In this document: positions 9,820 through 18,548 of the stretch, piece by piece
Layout of the letters: the number at the start of each line of letters is the position of its first letter
Numbering within the stretch: the stretch's first letter is position 1
NCBI GenBank assembly: GCA_030524745.1
Contig: JAUNGC010000012.1
Span: 1-64,000, forward strand
Length of the DNA: 64,000 nt
Direction: 5' to 3'
Origin: Eubacteriales bacterium
Lineage (GTDB): Bacteria > Bacillota > Clostridia > Lachnospirales > Lachnospiraceae
Notes under the pieces: model-generated
Seen by the model: the letters and a program-made list of their open reading frames with translations, nothing else
Database searches by the model: none
What the model was told of the DNA's origin: nothing
Made by a program: the position numbers and the translations under genes

Positions 9820-10377
9820 ATGAAAAAAGAAGTCAGAATGTTTCTGATCGCAGGCTTTGTGTTTACCTGCATTGCAGGAACCGTTTTACATTTCGTATAT
9901 GACTGGAGCGGTCAAAATCCTGTCGCCGGTCTTTTTGCGCCAATAAACGAGTCTGTCTGGGAACATTTAAAGCTTTTGTTTTTTCCGGCTGCCATCTGGG
10001 CGGTCTTGGGAAAGCTTTTTATAAAAGACAGAGAGCCGGGGATACTGGCCGCCTGCACTGCGGGGATTTTAGCCGGACTGCTGTTCATTGTGTCTTTTTT
10101 TTATACCTATTCGGGAATATTGGGGACAAACTGGCTGCCGCTGGATTTGCTGACGTTTTTCGGAGGCGTGCTGACAGCTTTCCTGACGGCGGGAAAAAGG
10201 CTGAACAAGAGGGCGAACGGGAAACGCGCGCGGGACAAAACCGCGCTTTTTTTCCTGCTGCTGTTTGCATTCGTTTTTTTTCTGTTCACATACTGGCCGC
10301 CGCCATTGGGGGTGTTTGTGGATTACAGCCTGCTTAAAACAGGTTGTGTAATCTGCCCAAATCTGTTAAAATCGTAA
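9820..10377 (+). CDS. DUF6512-like integral membrane protein
   Basis: A 185-residue protein with about five hydrophobic helices (near residues 7-25, 50-65, 72-95, 103-122 and 140-158). The conserved-looking segment PINESVWEHLKLLFFP between helices 1 and 2 is characteristic of the family now called DUF6512, whose function is unknown. ATG 9820 is preceded by GAAGGAG. The last 20 residues after PPPLGVFVD look unlike the family end as I recall it, so the C-terminus may be altered by a late frameshift. The next gene, pcrA, starts 50 bases later and may share transcription. Confidence 0.65.
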   Translation: MKKEVRMFLIAGFVFTCIAGTVLHFVYDWSGQNPVAGLFAPINESVWEHLKLLFFPAAIWAVLGKLFIKDREPGILAACTAGILAGLLFIVSFFYTYSGILGTNWLPLDLLTFFGGVLTAFLTAGKRLNKRANGKRARDKTALFFLLLFAFVFFLFTYWPPPLGVFVDYSLLKTGCVICPNLLKS

Positions 10378-10427
10378 GGCAGATATGGAAGAAGAACAGT
10401 GACAAAAGAAGCAGAGAAAGAGGGAGC

Positions 10428-12896
10428 ATGAGCATTTACGATACTTTAAATGACAGACAAAGAGAGGCGGTATTTAAAACCAGGGGGCCGGTGCTGATTC
10501 TGGCGGGCGCGGGCAGCGGAAAGACCCGGGTTTTGACCCACAGAATCGCGTACCTGATCGGGCATGAGGAAGTGCGCCCGTGGAATATTCTGGCGATCAC
10601 CTTTACGAACAAGGCGGCGGGGGAAATGCGGGAGCGCGTGGATGATCTGATCGGACATGGAGCGGATCAGATCTGGGTTTCCACCTTTCATTCCACCTGC
10701 GTCCGGATTTTGCGCAGATACATAGACCGGCTGGGATACGATACGAATTTTACTATTTATGATGCGGACGACAGCAAGAATATCATCAAGGATGTGTGCA
10801 AAAAGCTTCAGGTGGATACGAAACTTTATAAGGAAAGAAGCCTGATGTCCGCTATTTCTTCCGCGAAGGATGAACTGGTGTCCCCCACGGAATATGAGCG
10901 GAGGGTCATGGGGGATTTCGGCAAACGAAAAATCGCCGGGGTCTATCAGGAATATCAAAAGGCGCTGAAGAAAAATAACGCGCTGGATTTTGACGATCTG
11001 ATCGTAAAGACGGTGGAACTGTTTAAAGCCTGTCCGGATGTGCTGGACTATTATCAGGAGCGGTTCCGGTATATCATGGTGGACGAGTATCAGGATACCA
11101 ATACGGCGCAGTTTGAACTGGTGCGCCTGCTTGCGGATAAATACCGCAACCTCTGTGTGGTGGGGGACGACGACCAGTCCATTTATAAATTCCGCGGCGC
11201 CAATATCAGCAATATTCTGGACTTTGAAAAGGTATTTCCGGAAGCGGCCGTGATCAAGCTGGAACAGAATTACCGCTCCACGCAGACGATTCTGGACGCG
11301 GCAAACGAGGTGATCCGCAACAACACGGAGCGGAAGGAAAAGGCCCTGTGGACGGAAAAAGGCGAGGGCAGCAGGATTCACTTCCGGCAGTTCGATACGG
11401 CTTATGAAGAAGCGGAATATATTGCGGATGAAATATCCCATAAGAAAAAAAGACAGGAGGCGGAGTTTAAGGATTGCGCGGTTTTATACCGGACCAACGC
11501 GCAGGCGCGCCTTTTGGAAGAGAAGTTTATATTGGAAGGAATCCCCTATGATGTGGTAGGCGGTGTGAACTTTTATGCCCGTAAGGAAATCAAAGATATG
11601 CTCGCTTATTTAAAGACGATTGATAACGGGCAGGATGACCTGCAGGTACGCCGCATTATCAACGTACCCAGAAGAGGAATCGGTGCGGCTACGATCAACA
11701 AAGTGCAGCTTTATGCGGATGAAAATGGGATTAGCTTTTACGATGCGCTCAGGCAGGCGGATCAGATTCCGGGACTGGGACGCAGCGTGAGCAAACTGGA
11801 TCCCTTTGTGACCATGATACAGTCTTTCCGGTCTAAACTGGAATATTACAGTCTGGAGCAATTGATGAATGATATCATTGAATCTACCGGTTATGTGAAG
11901 GAACTGCAGGATTCCGATGAAGAGGATGCGGAAGACCGTATCAATAATATCAATGAACTTGTCAGCAAGATCGTGGCGTTTGAAGCGTCTCATGAGGACG
12001 CCTCCCTGAGCGGATTTCTGGAAGAAGTGGCATTGGTGGCGGATATCGACGGGGTGGATTCTGACAATAACAAGGTGTTGCTGATGACGCTGCATTCCGC
12101 AAAAGGACTGGAATTTCCCATCGTATACCTGGCGGGCATGGAAGACGGTATTTTCCCAAGCTATATGAGCATTACGGCCGATGATCCCGGGGCGGTGGAA
12201 GAAGAGCGGCGGCTGGCTTACGTGGGCATTACCCGCGCAAAGGATGACCTGACGATCACCTATGCCCGTTCCCGCATGCTCCGGGGAGAAACACAATATA
12301 ATCCCGTCAGCCGTTTTGTGCGGGAGATCCCGGGGAATCTGATGGATAACCGCGTTCCCGGCGTGAAAAAATTCAGCTTCGGCGAGGAGAGCGGCGATGG
12401 CGGCGGCTACAGCGGATTTTCCGGTTTCTCCGGCTTTGACGGCGGGACAAAAAGCGGATCAAAAGGAGAGGGCGGCTTTGGCGGAGGATTTTCGGGCTTT
12501 GGCGGCTATAACAGTACAACGGGCGTTTCCGGAAACGGGGCGGGCGGCGCTTCTTCGAGCGGCTGGAACGGCGGTTTTGGGTCTGCCGCGGGCGCATACG
12601 CCGGATATGGCAGGCCAAAGGCCGTAGTGCGGCCCAAACGCACTGCCGCGGAGAATAAACCCTTTATCGCCAAAGGAATCGACAGTTTAAGCGGCGTAAA
12701 CGGATTGAAAAAGGGAAGTTCCAAGGAGAGCGCCCTGGAATATGGCGTGGGCGACCGGGTGCGGCATATCAAATTCGGCGACGGCACGGTGACGGCGATC
12801 GTGGACGATCCCAGAGATTATAAGGTTACAATCCAGTTTGACGGCGTGGGCCAGAAGATCATGTATGCCGCTTTTGCAAAACTGAAAAAAAAATAA
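10428..12896 (+). CDS. pcrA: ATP-dependent DNA helicase PcrA/UvrD
   Basis: An 822-residue superfamily 1A 3'-5' DNA helicase acting in repair and in clearing RecA or replication conflicts. Walker A is LAGAGSGKT (about residues 25-33). Motif Ia is FTNKAAGEMRERV, motif II VDEYQDTN, motif III VVGDDDQSIYKFRGA, motif IV EQNYRSTQ, and motif VI includes YVGITRAKDDL. The C-terminus carries the Tudor-like RNA-polymerase-binding segment (GDRVRHIKFGDGTVT) typical of PcrA. Between motor and tail is an unusual Gly/Ser/Phe-rich linker (about 652-720, SGFSGFSGFDGG-type repeats). ATG 10428 is chosen for its SD (AGAGGGAG) and the family-typical start MSIYDTLNDRQREAV. Confidence 0.96.
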   Translation: MSIYDTLNDRQREAVFKTRGPVLILAGAGSGKTRVLTHRIAYLIGHEEVRPWNILAITFTNKAAGEMRERVDDLIGHGADQIWVSTFHSTCVRILRRYIDRLGYDTNFTIYDADDSKNIIKDVCKKLQVDTKLYKERSLMSAISSAKDELVSPTEYERRVMGDFGKRKIAGVYQEYQKALKKNNALDFDDLIVKTVELFKACPDVLDYYQERFRYIMVDEYQDTNTAQFELVRLLADKYRNLCVVGDDDQSIYKFRGANISNILDFEKVFPEAAVIKLEQNYRSTQTILDAANEVIRNNTERKEKALWTEKGEGSRIHFRQFDTAYEEAEYIADEISHKKKRQEAEFKDCAVLYRTNAQARLLEEKFILEGIPYDVVGGVNFYARKEIKDMLAYLKTIDNGQDDLQVRRIINVPRRGIGAATINKVQLYADENGISFYDALRQADQIPGLGRSVSKLDPFVTMIQSFRSKLEYYSLEQLMNDIIESTGYVKELQDSDEEDAEDRINNINELVSKIVAFEASHEDASLSGFLEEVALVADIDGVDSDNNKVLLMTLHSAKGLEFPIVYLAGMEDGIFPSYMSITADDPGAVEEERRLAYVGITRAKDDLTITYARSRMLRGETQYNPVSRFVREIPGNLMDNRVPGVKKFSFGEESGDGGGYSGFSGFSGFDGGTKSGSKGEGGFGGGFSGFGGYNSTTGVSGNGAGGASSSGWNGGFGSAAGAYAGYGRPKAVVRPKRTAAENKPFIAKGIDSLSGVNGLKKGSSKESALEYGVGDRVRHIKFGDGTVTAIVDDPRDYKVTIQFDGVGQKIMYAAFAKLKKK

Positions 12897-13016
12897 AATT
12901 TGTATTTTTCATAGTAAAATTGTCAATTCGGTGGTATGATAACAATAACAGGCGGGTACATTTTACAAAACGTCTCAGCAGGATAAGGGAAAAGGACTTT
13001 ACGGAAAGGAAGGGTT

Positions 13017-13304
13017 ATGGATATGGCGAAATTGGACGAAGTTCTGGAACTGATTAAGAAAAACGAACTTTTGCGGAAGAAAGATGATGAGAAGAAAAAC
13101 TGCCTCGTTTGGATTCTGGCGATTGTAGGGGCTGTCGCAGTTATCGCAGCAATTGCATATGCGGTTTACCGTTATATGACGCCGGATTATCTGGATGACT
13201 TTGACGACGACTTTGAAGATGACGATCTGGACGAAGAGGCGGAAGCGGTATCCGCAGGTGAAGCGGAAGCTGCTGCAGAGCCGGTTTCCGGAACGGAAGA
13301 ATAA
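13017..13304 (+). CDS. Small DUF4366-like single-pass membrane protein
   Basis: A 95-residue protein with a charged N-terminal helix (KLDEVLELIKKNELLRKKDD), one membrane helix (about 30-50, VWILAIVGAVAVIAAIAYAV) and a very acidic Asp/Glu tail. It resembles the short DUF4366-like proteins common in Lachnospiraceae; the function is unknown. AAGGAAGG lies 4 bases before ATG 13017, and ATG 13023 is an equally plausible start. A terminator follows directly, so it is probably monocistronic. Confidence 0.75.
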   Translation: MDMAKLDEVLELIKKNELLRKKDDEKKNCLVWILAIVGAVAVIAAIAYAVYRYMTPDYLDDFDDDFEDDDLDEEAEAVSAGEAEAAAEPVSGTEE

Positions 13305-13323
13305 GTAAACAGGCAAACAGAGA

Positions 13324-13387
13324 GCGGGATGCCCTAAGATCGGCGGGATAATGATGATCCGCCGTGATCCGGGAAATCCCGCTTTTT
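13324..13387 (+). terminator. Rho-independent terminator after the DUF4366-like gene
   Basis: GCGGGAT (13324-13330) pairs with ATCCCGC (13376-13382), directly followed by TTTTT. An inner stem (CGGCGGGAT with ATCCGCCG) forms in the loop, giving a nested hairpin. Confidence 0.75.
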
Positions 13388-13500
13388 CTGTGGATAAAGC
13401 CGGTACGTCTGTTTTTCGGGGCACATTTAAAAGATGTGAAAGCGCCTTGCAGAGGATCAGACAACAGAATAACAATGGATTTCATATGAGGAGAGCGTGT

Positions 13501-14925
13501 GTGAAAAAAGGACAGATAAGAACAGGAATTGTAGAAAGCGTGAAATTTCCCAATAAGGCGCTGGTACGGCTTGAACCGTTGGAAACGTTGGAAACGGAAG
13601 GGCAGGAATACTGTGTGGTGAAGGGAGCGCTGCCGGGACAGCAGGTTTCTCTTGTGGTGACGAAGGTGAGGAAGGGAAAAGGCGAGGGCCGGCTGAAGGA
13701 AGTCATAAAAAAATCCCCTCTGGAGACAGCCGATATTTCCAAAGGGGAAGGCTGCAAACACTTCGGTATTTGCGGCGGCTGCACCTATCTTTCCATGCCC
13801 TATGAACAAAGCCTGAAAATCAAAGAACAACAGGTGCATGAACTGCTGCGGCCCGTTCTGGAAAAGCAGCAAGATCCCTGTGTGATGGAGCCGATCAAGG
13901 CAAGTCCGGTTTGTTTCGGATACCGCAACAAAATGGAATTTTCCTTCGGGGACGAAATCAAGGACGGTCCGCTGGCCCTTGGCATGCACAAAAAGGGCAG
14001 CTTTTATGATGTGGTGACGGTGGACGGCTGTCAGATCGTGGACAGCGATTACCGGCAGATACTGACGGGAACGCTGGATTATTTTACAAAAGAGAATGCG
14101 CCGTTTTTTCATCGCTATACCCATACCGGCTATCTGCGCCATCTGCTCGTGAGAAAGGCTTCCCGAACCGGGGAAATACTGATTGCGCTGGTAACCACGA
14201 CGCAGCGGCAGTGTGATCTGAACGAATGGAAGGAACTGCTTTTGAACCTGCCGCTGAAAGGGAAAATTGCGGGAATCCTTCATATTAAAAATGATTCCGT
14301 GGCGGATACGGTCAAAAGTGACGAAACTGAGATTTTATATGGACAGGATTTCTTCTATGAGGAATTATTGGGACTGAAATTTAAGATTTCCACTTTTTCC
14401 TTTTTTCAGACGAATACTTACAGCGCGGAAGTGCTGTATGAGACCGCGCGGGAATATGTGGGCAGCCTGCTGGATGAAAACGGACGGCCCGGCAGCGTGG
14501 TATACGATCTTTACAGCGGCACGGGCACGATCGCGCAGTTGATGGCTCCTGTTGCGAAGAAAGTCATCGGCGTGGAAATTGTGGAAGAAGCGGTGGAAGC
14601 CGCGAAAAAAAATGCGGAGTTGAATGGTTTACATAATTGCGAATTCCTTGCAGGAGATGTGCTGAAAGTGTTGGACGGAATTTCGGAAAAACCGGACTTC
14701 ATCATTCTGGATCCGCCCCGCGACGGCATCCATCCGAAGGCGCTGGCGAAAATTATCGCATACGGTGTGGAGAAGCTGGTCTATATTTCCTGCAAGCCTA
14801 CCAGTCTTGCGCGGGATCTGGAAGTATTTATTGAGAACGGGTATGAGGCGGTGAAGTGCGTGCCGGTGGACCAGTTTCCGTGGACGGCGAATATTGAAAG
14901 TATCGTGCTCTTGTCCCACAAATGA
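13501..14925 (+). CDS. rlmD: 23S rRNA (uracil-C5)-methyltransferase, RlmD/RumA family
   Basis: A 474-residue SAM-dependent tRNA/rRNA uracil-C5 methyltransferase of the TrmA/RlmD/RlmCD family. A TRAM-like beta domain (1-60) is followed by the [4Fe-4S] ligand set Cys85, Cys91, Cys94 and probably Cys138 (CKHFGICGGC ... VCFGYRNKMEF). The SAM fold starts at YDLYSGTGTIAQLM. DPPRDG and the catalytic Cys431 in VYISCKPTSLARD are intact. GTG 13501 is the best start: AGGAGAG ends 5 bases upstream, whereas ATG 13486 overlaps that SD and has none of its own. Which uracil(s) it modifies cannot be told from sequence. In-frame codons after the stop look like a lost C-terminal tail (see the next entry). Confidence 0.9.
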   Translation: MKKGQIRTGIVESVKFPNKALVRLEPLETLETEGQEYCVVKGALPGQQVSLVVTKVRKGKGEGRLKEVIKKSPLETADISKGEGCKHFGICGGCTYLSMPYEQSLKIKEQQVHELLRPVLEKQQDPCVMEPIKASPVCFGYRNKMEFSFGDEIKDGPLALGMHKKGSFYDVVTVDGCQIVDSDYRQILTGTLDYFTKENAPFFHRYTHTGYLRHLLVRKASRTGEILIALVTTTQRQCDLNEWKELLLNLPLKGKIAGILHIKNDSVADTVKSDETEILYGQDFFYEELLGLKFKISTFSFFQTNTYSAEVLYETAREYVGSLLDENGRPGSVVYDLYSGTGTIAQLMAPVAKKVIGVEIVEEAVEAAKKNAELNGLHNCEFLAGDVLKVLDGISEKPDFIILDPPRDGIHPKALAKIIAYGVEKLVYISCKPTSLARDLEVFIENGYEAVKCVPVDQFPWTANIESIVLLSHK

Positions 14926-15087
14926 CCAGACAGTGTTATTAATGTGAAAGTGGAATTGGGGCAAGGTGAAGGAAAAGCGCCATTGATTGAAGATGTGTGC
15001 AGCAGAATTGTGTCAGAGGATGAATTGTCACATTTTCTGAAGAAAGTATTTGTATGTATATCCTGGTTGCATGAAGACTTATATTGA
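14926..15087 (+). pseudogene. Relic of a C-terminal extension downstream of the rlmD stop
   Basis: Directly after the rlmD TGA the same frame stays open for 53 codons and reads PDSVINVKVELGQGEGKAPL and onward. This resembles the tail I recall from clostridial homologues (a segment like VEFGEGEGKVPL after LLSHKK). The similarity fades after about 20 residues, so it looks like a nonsense codon followed by decay. The evidence is family memory only. The rest of the gap to 15196 holds nothing I can name. Confidence 0.4.
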
Positions 15088-15196
15088 AGCATATCGGGAA
15101 ATGTGGAAAGATGAAGATAGTTATTCGGCAGAAATTCCTTAAAGGGAAAGAGGATAAGACGTTAAAAAATTATGATGGGAGAAGAGGTGAGCGTGT

Positions 15197-16054
15197 ATGG
15201 CGAAAATTGTAAAGGAAACTATCCATGCAAAAGGAATTGATATTGGCATCTATACCACAAATTTTGAAAATGAATTTATTTCTTTAACAGATATAGCAAA
15301 ATACCGTAATGAAGATGACCCAAGATTTGTAATTCAAAATTGGATGCGAAATAGAAATACGATTGAGTTTTTAGGTGTATGGGAAGAATTGCATAATCCA
15401 GAGTTTAACCGTGTGCAATTCGAGGCGGTTAAAAATGAGGCGGGTTTAAACCGTTTTGTTATGACACCGATGAAGTGGATTACACAAATGAATGCCATTG
15501 GTATTGTTTCAAAAGCAGGACGTTATGGCGGAACATATGCCCATAGCGATATTGCCATGTCTTTTGCAACTTGGATTTCTCCAGAGTTCCAGTTATATAT
15601 CATGAAGGATTACAGGAGGTTAAAGACAGATGAGAATAGTCGGTTATCTCTGAATTGGAATTTGAACAGGGAGATTTCTAAATTGAATTACAGGATACAT
15701 ACAGATGCGATAAAAGAAAATTTGATTCCGCCAGAATTAACTCCTGCGCAGATAGTCTATACATACGCCAATGAAGCAGATATGTTAAATGTTGTTCTGT
15801 TTGGAAAGACGGCTAAACAGTAGAAAGATGAAAATCCAACCACAAAAGAAAATATGAGAGATGCTGCAACTCTAAATCAGTTATTGGTGCTTGCAAATCT
15901 GGAAAGTTATAATGCGGTTTTAATTAATCAGGGGAAAAATCAAAAAGAACGAATGGAATTACTTCGGCAGTTGGCGGTACAACAGTTGCAGACATTGGAA
16001 GCTGTGAGTTCAAGCACCTTATCCCAATTAGGGATAGATTCACAAATGAATTAA
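15197..16054 (+). pseudogene. KilA-N domain protein gene interrupted by an amber codon
   Basis: A 285-codon frame is cut by TAG at 15821-15823. Upstream are 208 residues with a KilA-N DNA-binding domain typical of phage and mobile-element proteins (FISLTDIAKYRNEDDPRFVI, IQNWMRNRNTIEFLGVWEEL, shown in parts; GGTYAHSDIAMSFATWISPEF). Downstream, in the same frame, are 76 residues (ENMRDAATLNQLLVLANLES, NAVLINQG) that complete the usual protein. Homologues as I recall them have Trp in the motif TAKxW at this point, so a single TGG-to-TAG change explains it. The gene is clearly AT-richer than its neighbours and has a good SD (GAAGAGGTGAG), pointing to recent transfer. The truncated 208-residue form still contains the whole KilA-N domain and might function. 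Confidence 0.85.
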
Positions 16055-16141
16055 ATGGGAAGGCTTGACTTTATAGAGATCAGTCAAGAGAGCATTAAGA
16101 TTTTTTTAATCAGTTATCAGAAATCATAAAGAGGGCTATAC

Positions 16142-16255
16142 ATGAAATATAAATTGGCTCAAAATGCAATAAGTTCACTTAGCATTGCGATTGACATTTT
16201 TAAAAAATTTATATTGTTTTTCCTGAAAAACGCAGTTGACTCCTACGTTACGTAA
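16142..16255 (+). pseudogene. Truncated remnant of an AT-rich gene (37 codons)
   Basis: ATG 16142, preceded by AAAGAGGG, opens 37 codons starting MKYKLAQNAISSLSIAIDIF. This looks like the N-terminus of a larger Abi-like or HEPN-type protein that then runs into unrelated sequence. Its 3' end overlaps the MerR promoter. Probably the leftover of a gene carried with the KilA-N gene; I cannot name the family with confidence. Confidence 0.35.
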
Positions 16256-16266
16256 TAGTTTATAGT
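16236..16266 (+). promoter_or_regulatory. MerR-type promoter with 19-bp spacer
   Basis: TTGACT (16236-16241) and TATAGT (16261-16266) are separated by 19 bp that contain a near-palindrome around ACGTTACGTAA. An overlong spacer holding the operator is the hallmark of promoters activated by MerR-family proteins, so the next gene is probably autoregulated. Confidence 0.75.
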
Positions 16267-16296
16267 AACATTATCAGGCGAAAGGAGGAAATGCCA

Positions 16297-17043
16297 ATGA
16301 TGACAGTACACGAAGTGAGCAAGCTTGCCGGGGTGAGTATACGCACCCTGCAGTATTATGACAAGATCGGCCTTTTGCATCCGACGGGATACACCGATGC
16401 GGGATACAGACTGTATGACGATACAGATTTGGAACGCCTGCGGCACATCTTACTGTTTCGTGAGTTGGAATTTCCTTTGAAGGATATCAAAGCTATCATA
16501 AACAATCCGGGTTTCGATGGAGGAAAAGCTTTGGAGCAGCAGATCGAACTGCTAAAATTGAAGAAGGAGCATATCGAAAATCTGCTGAACTTCGCGCTTG
16601 GAATAAAATTGTTAGGAGTGAAGTATATGGATTTTAAGGCTTTTGACAGAAGCAAACTGGATGAATATTCCAGACAGGCAAAGGAACTTTACGGTAATAC
16701 ACCGGAATATAAAGAACTTGCAGAGAAACAGAAAAACCGAACAGAGGAAGAAGACAAACTTCTGGCGGACAGATTCATGCTGCTCTTCAAAGAGGCCGGT
16801 GAAATGAGAAGTAAGGATCCGGCATCATCTGAGGCACAGGATATTGTAAAGAGGATACAGGATTTCATTACGGAGAATCTGTATACCTGCAGCAACAGGA
16901 TACTCAGGGGACTTGGAAAGATGTATTCCGGAGGCGGAGATTTCACCAAAAATATTGACGAGTATGGCGGCGTGGGTACGGCAGAATTTGTCGATCAGGC
17001 GATTCAGATTTATTGCGATAAAAAAGACGCCGGTATGAATTAG
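16297..17043 (+). CDS. MerR-family regulator with TipAS effector domain
   Basis: A 248-residue activator. The N-terminal winged helix (MTVHEVSKLAGVSIRTLQYY, DKIGLLHP) is followed by the dimerization coiled coil (about 75-105) and a C-terminal TipAS-like domain (about 125-245; ELYGNTPEYKEL, then a helical bundle). That domain binds thiopeptide-type or hydrophobic ligands in TipA and Mta relatives. ATG 16297 is preferred over ATG 16291 because AGGAGG (16283-16288) is 8 bases away instead of 2. It lies behind a promoter of MerR type and is followed 81 bases later by an AraC/GyrI-like regulator, so both may respond to small toxic molecules. A close paralogue lies at 29502. Confidence 0.92.
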   Translation: MMTVHEVSKLAGVSIRTLQYYDKIGLLHPTGYTDAGYRLYDDTDLERLRHILLFRELEFPLKDIKAIINNPGFDGGKALEQQIELLKLKKEHIENLLNFALGIKLLGVKYMDFKAFDRSKLDEYSRQAKELYGNTPEYKELAEKQKNRTEEEDKLLADRFMLLFKEAGEMRSKDPASSEAQDIVKRIQDFITENLYTCSNRILRGLGKMYSGGGDFTKNIDEYGGVGTAEFVDQAIQIYCDKKDAGMN

Positions 17044-17124
17044 GACAAAAGTGAGCAGTTATTGTCGGGAAACCTCCGGGTGAGAACGCTATACTGAAGT
17101 TACAATCAAGTTGGAGGTGACCGG

Positions 17125-17979
17125 ATGAACTGGGTAAAGATCATTGAAGATGCCATTGATTACATTGAAGGGAACATAACCGAAGATCTGACGGTGGGCA
17201 GGATTGCCGAGGAAGTGAATATATCCGCATTTTACTTCCAGAGAGGCTTTTCCATGCTTTGCGGATATACCGTTGGAGAATATGTCCGCATGAGAAGATT
17301 ATCTATCGCCGGTGAGGAACTTCTTTCATCGGATGGGACGGTGATCGACATTGCAATGAAATATGGTTATGATTCTCCGGATAGCTTTACCAGGGCATTT
17401 ACACGATTCCACGGAAATACTCCAACTGATGTGAGGCGAGGCGGTGCGATGCTGAAATCATTTGCTCCGCTGCATATTAAATTAACATTAGACGGAGGTA
17501 GTACAATGGAGTACAGAATCGAAAAGAAACCGGCGTTTCGGGTTATGGGCGTTGCGAAGAATTTCTCCTATGAGAAGGCAAATGCGGAAGTGCCGCAGTT
17601 CTGGAATGAAGTCTTTATGCAGTCAGAAGAAAGACCTGTGATGGGAATGTACGGCGTGTGCTTTGACGAAGAGATGGCCGGCAATGAGTTCCGCTACATG
17701 ATCGCGGATGATTATGACGCAGGGCAGGCTGCGGCTAAAAAGCTGGATGTGCATGAAATCAGGGAGCATACCTGGGCAGTATTTCCGTGCCGCGGGCCGA
17801 TGCCGCTTCCGTTGCAGGAAGTAAACCGCAGGATTTTTTCAGAGTGGCTGCCGGCAAGTTCCTATGAGATTGCCGAAGGATACAATATCGAGTATTACAG
17901 CAATCCGGAAGATTTCAGGATGGGGACGCAGGATCCGGAATATTATGCGGAAGTGTGGATTCCTGTTAAAGAAAAGTGA
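17125..17979 (+). CDS. AraC-family regulator with GyrI-like effector-binding domain
   Basis: A 284-residue protein. Two helix-turn-helix motifs form the N-terminal AraC/XylS DNA-binding domain (about 8-105; LTVGRIAEEVNISAFYFQRG in part, IDIAMKYGYDSPDSFTRAFT). A GyrI-like/BmrR-type small-molecule domain follows (about 125-282; EYRIEKKPAFRVMGVA, YNIEYYSNPEDF). This architecture (Rob/SoxS-like) commonly controls multidrug or stress genes. GGAGGTGA lies 5 bases before ATG 17125. The gene ends in a strong terminator shared with the convergent XRE gene. The target is unknown; it may act on its own transcript or on the MerR gene upstream. Confidence 0.9.
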   Translation: MNWVKIIEDAIDYIEGNITEDLTVGRIAEEVNISAFYFQRGFSMLCGYTVGEYVRMRRLSIAGEELLSSDGTVIDIAMKYGYDSPDSFTRAFTRFHGNTPTDVRRGGAMLKSFAPLHIKLTLDGGSTMEYRIEKKPAFRVMGVAKNFSYEKANAEVPQFWNEVFMQSEERPVMGMYGVCFDEEMAGNEFRYMIADDYDAGQAAAKKLDVHEIREHTWAVFPCRGPMPLPLQEVNRRIFSEWLPASSYEIAEGYNIEYYSNPEDFRMGTQDPEYYAEVWIPVKEK

Positions 17980-17992
17980 AAAGGCGTTGAGT

Positions 17993-18060
17993 AAACGGGC
18001 TTTGACCGCTATCAATCCGGCTGTGCCGGGGTGATGAAGATTGCGGTCAAAGCCCGTTTT
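17993..18060. terminator. Strong terminator between convergent genes
   Basis: AAACGGGCTTTGACCGC and GCGGTCAAAGCCCGTTT form a perfect 17-bp stem, followed by T on the + strand. It lies between the AraC gene and the convergent XRE gene and probably works in both directions. Confidence 0.85.
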
Positions 18061-18069
18061 ACGGCCCGA

Positions 18070-18408
18070 TTATTTTTGCAGCGCGAAGGCTTCCAACAAT
18101 TTCAGGACAATTTCTCTGACAATCTGATATTGCTCCGGGGGCAACTGCTCCAAACGGATGCTCAAGTCTGACACATCATTTTTTTCCATTTCTCCAAAAA
18201 GAATCTGATCGCTGGGAATCGACAATACGGAACATATTCTTTTAAGCGTGGTAAGGGAAATTCCGACCGTACCACGTTCCAGCGCAGAGACGCTTTTGGG
18301 ACCTAATTCAATCAGCTCCGAGAATCTCTCCTGCGTCAATCCCGCCCGTTCTCTGGCATTTTTGATTCGCAGTCCAATTTCAACATTTATTTCTTTCCGT
18401 TCCTGCAT
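18070..18408 (-). CDS. XRE-family helix-turn-helix regulator
   Basis: A 112-residue DNA-binding protein and the only minus-strand gene in the window. The HTH (about 8-65) reads GLRIKNARERAGLTQERFSE, then IELGPKSVSALERGTVGISL and TTLKRICSVLSIPSDQILFG. A short C-terminal helix (QYQIVREIVLKLLEAF) probably dimerizes. Start 18408 is preferred because AAAGGTGG lies about 10 bases upstream; an in-frame ATG at 18432 has no SD. It is divergent from the Sel1-repeat gene with about 140 bases between them, so it could regulate both promoters there. Confidence 0.85.
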   Translation of the reverse strand: MQERKEINVEIGLRIKNARERAGLTQERFSELIELGPKSVSALERGTVGISLTTLKRICSVLSIPSDQILFGEMEKNDVSDLSIRLEQLPPEQYQIVREIVLKLLEAFALQK

Positions 18409-18548
18409 AACGACAACACCACCTTTTACCATTAGTTTAAGTAATGTTATTGTTGACCGAAACGCATTATTAGATGTATAATAAGTCGTATTGTTAATGC
18501 GATATTGCGTAATGCAAATAGTTGGACGTAAAGAAAGGAAGGGGAAAC

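Noticed and set aside
10446-11441. A 331-codon open frame on the minus strand
   Set aside because: Antisense to the conserved motor domain of pcrA, without SD or domain.
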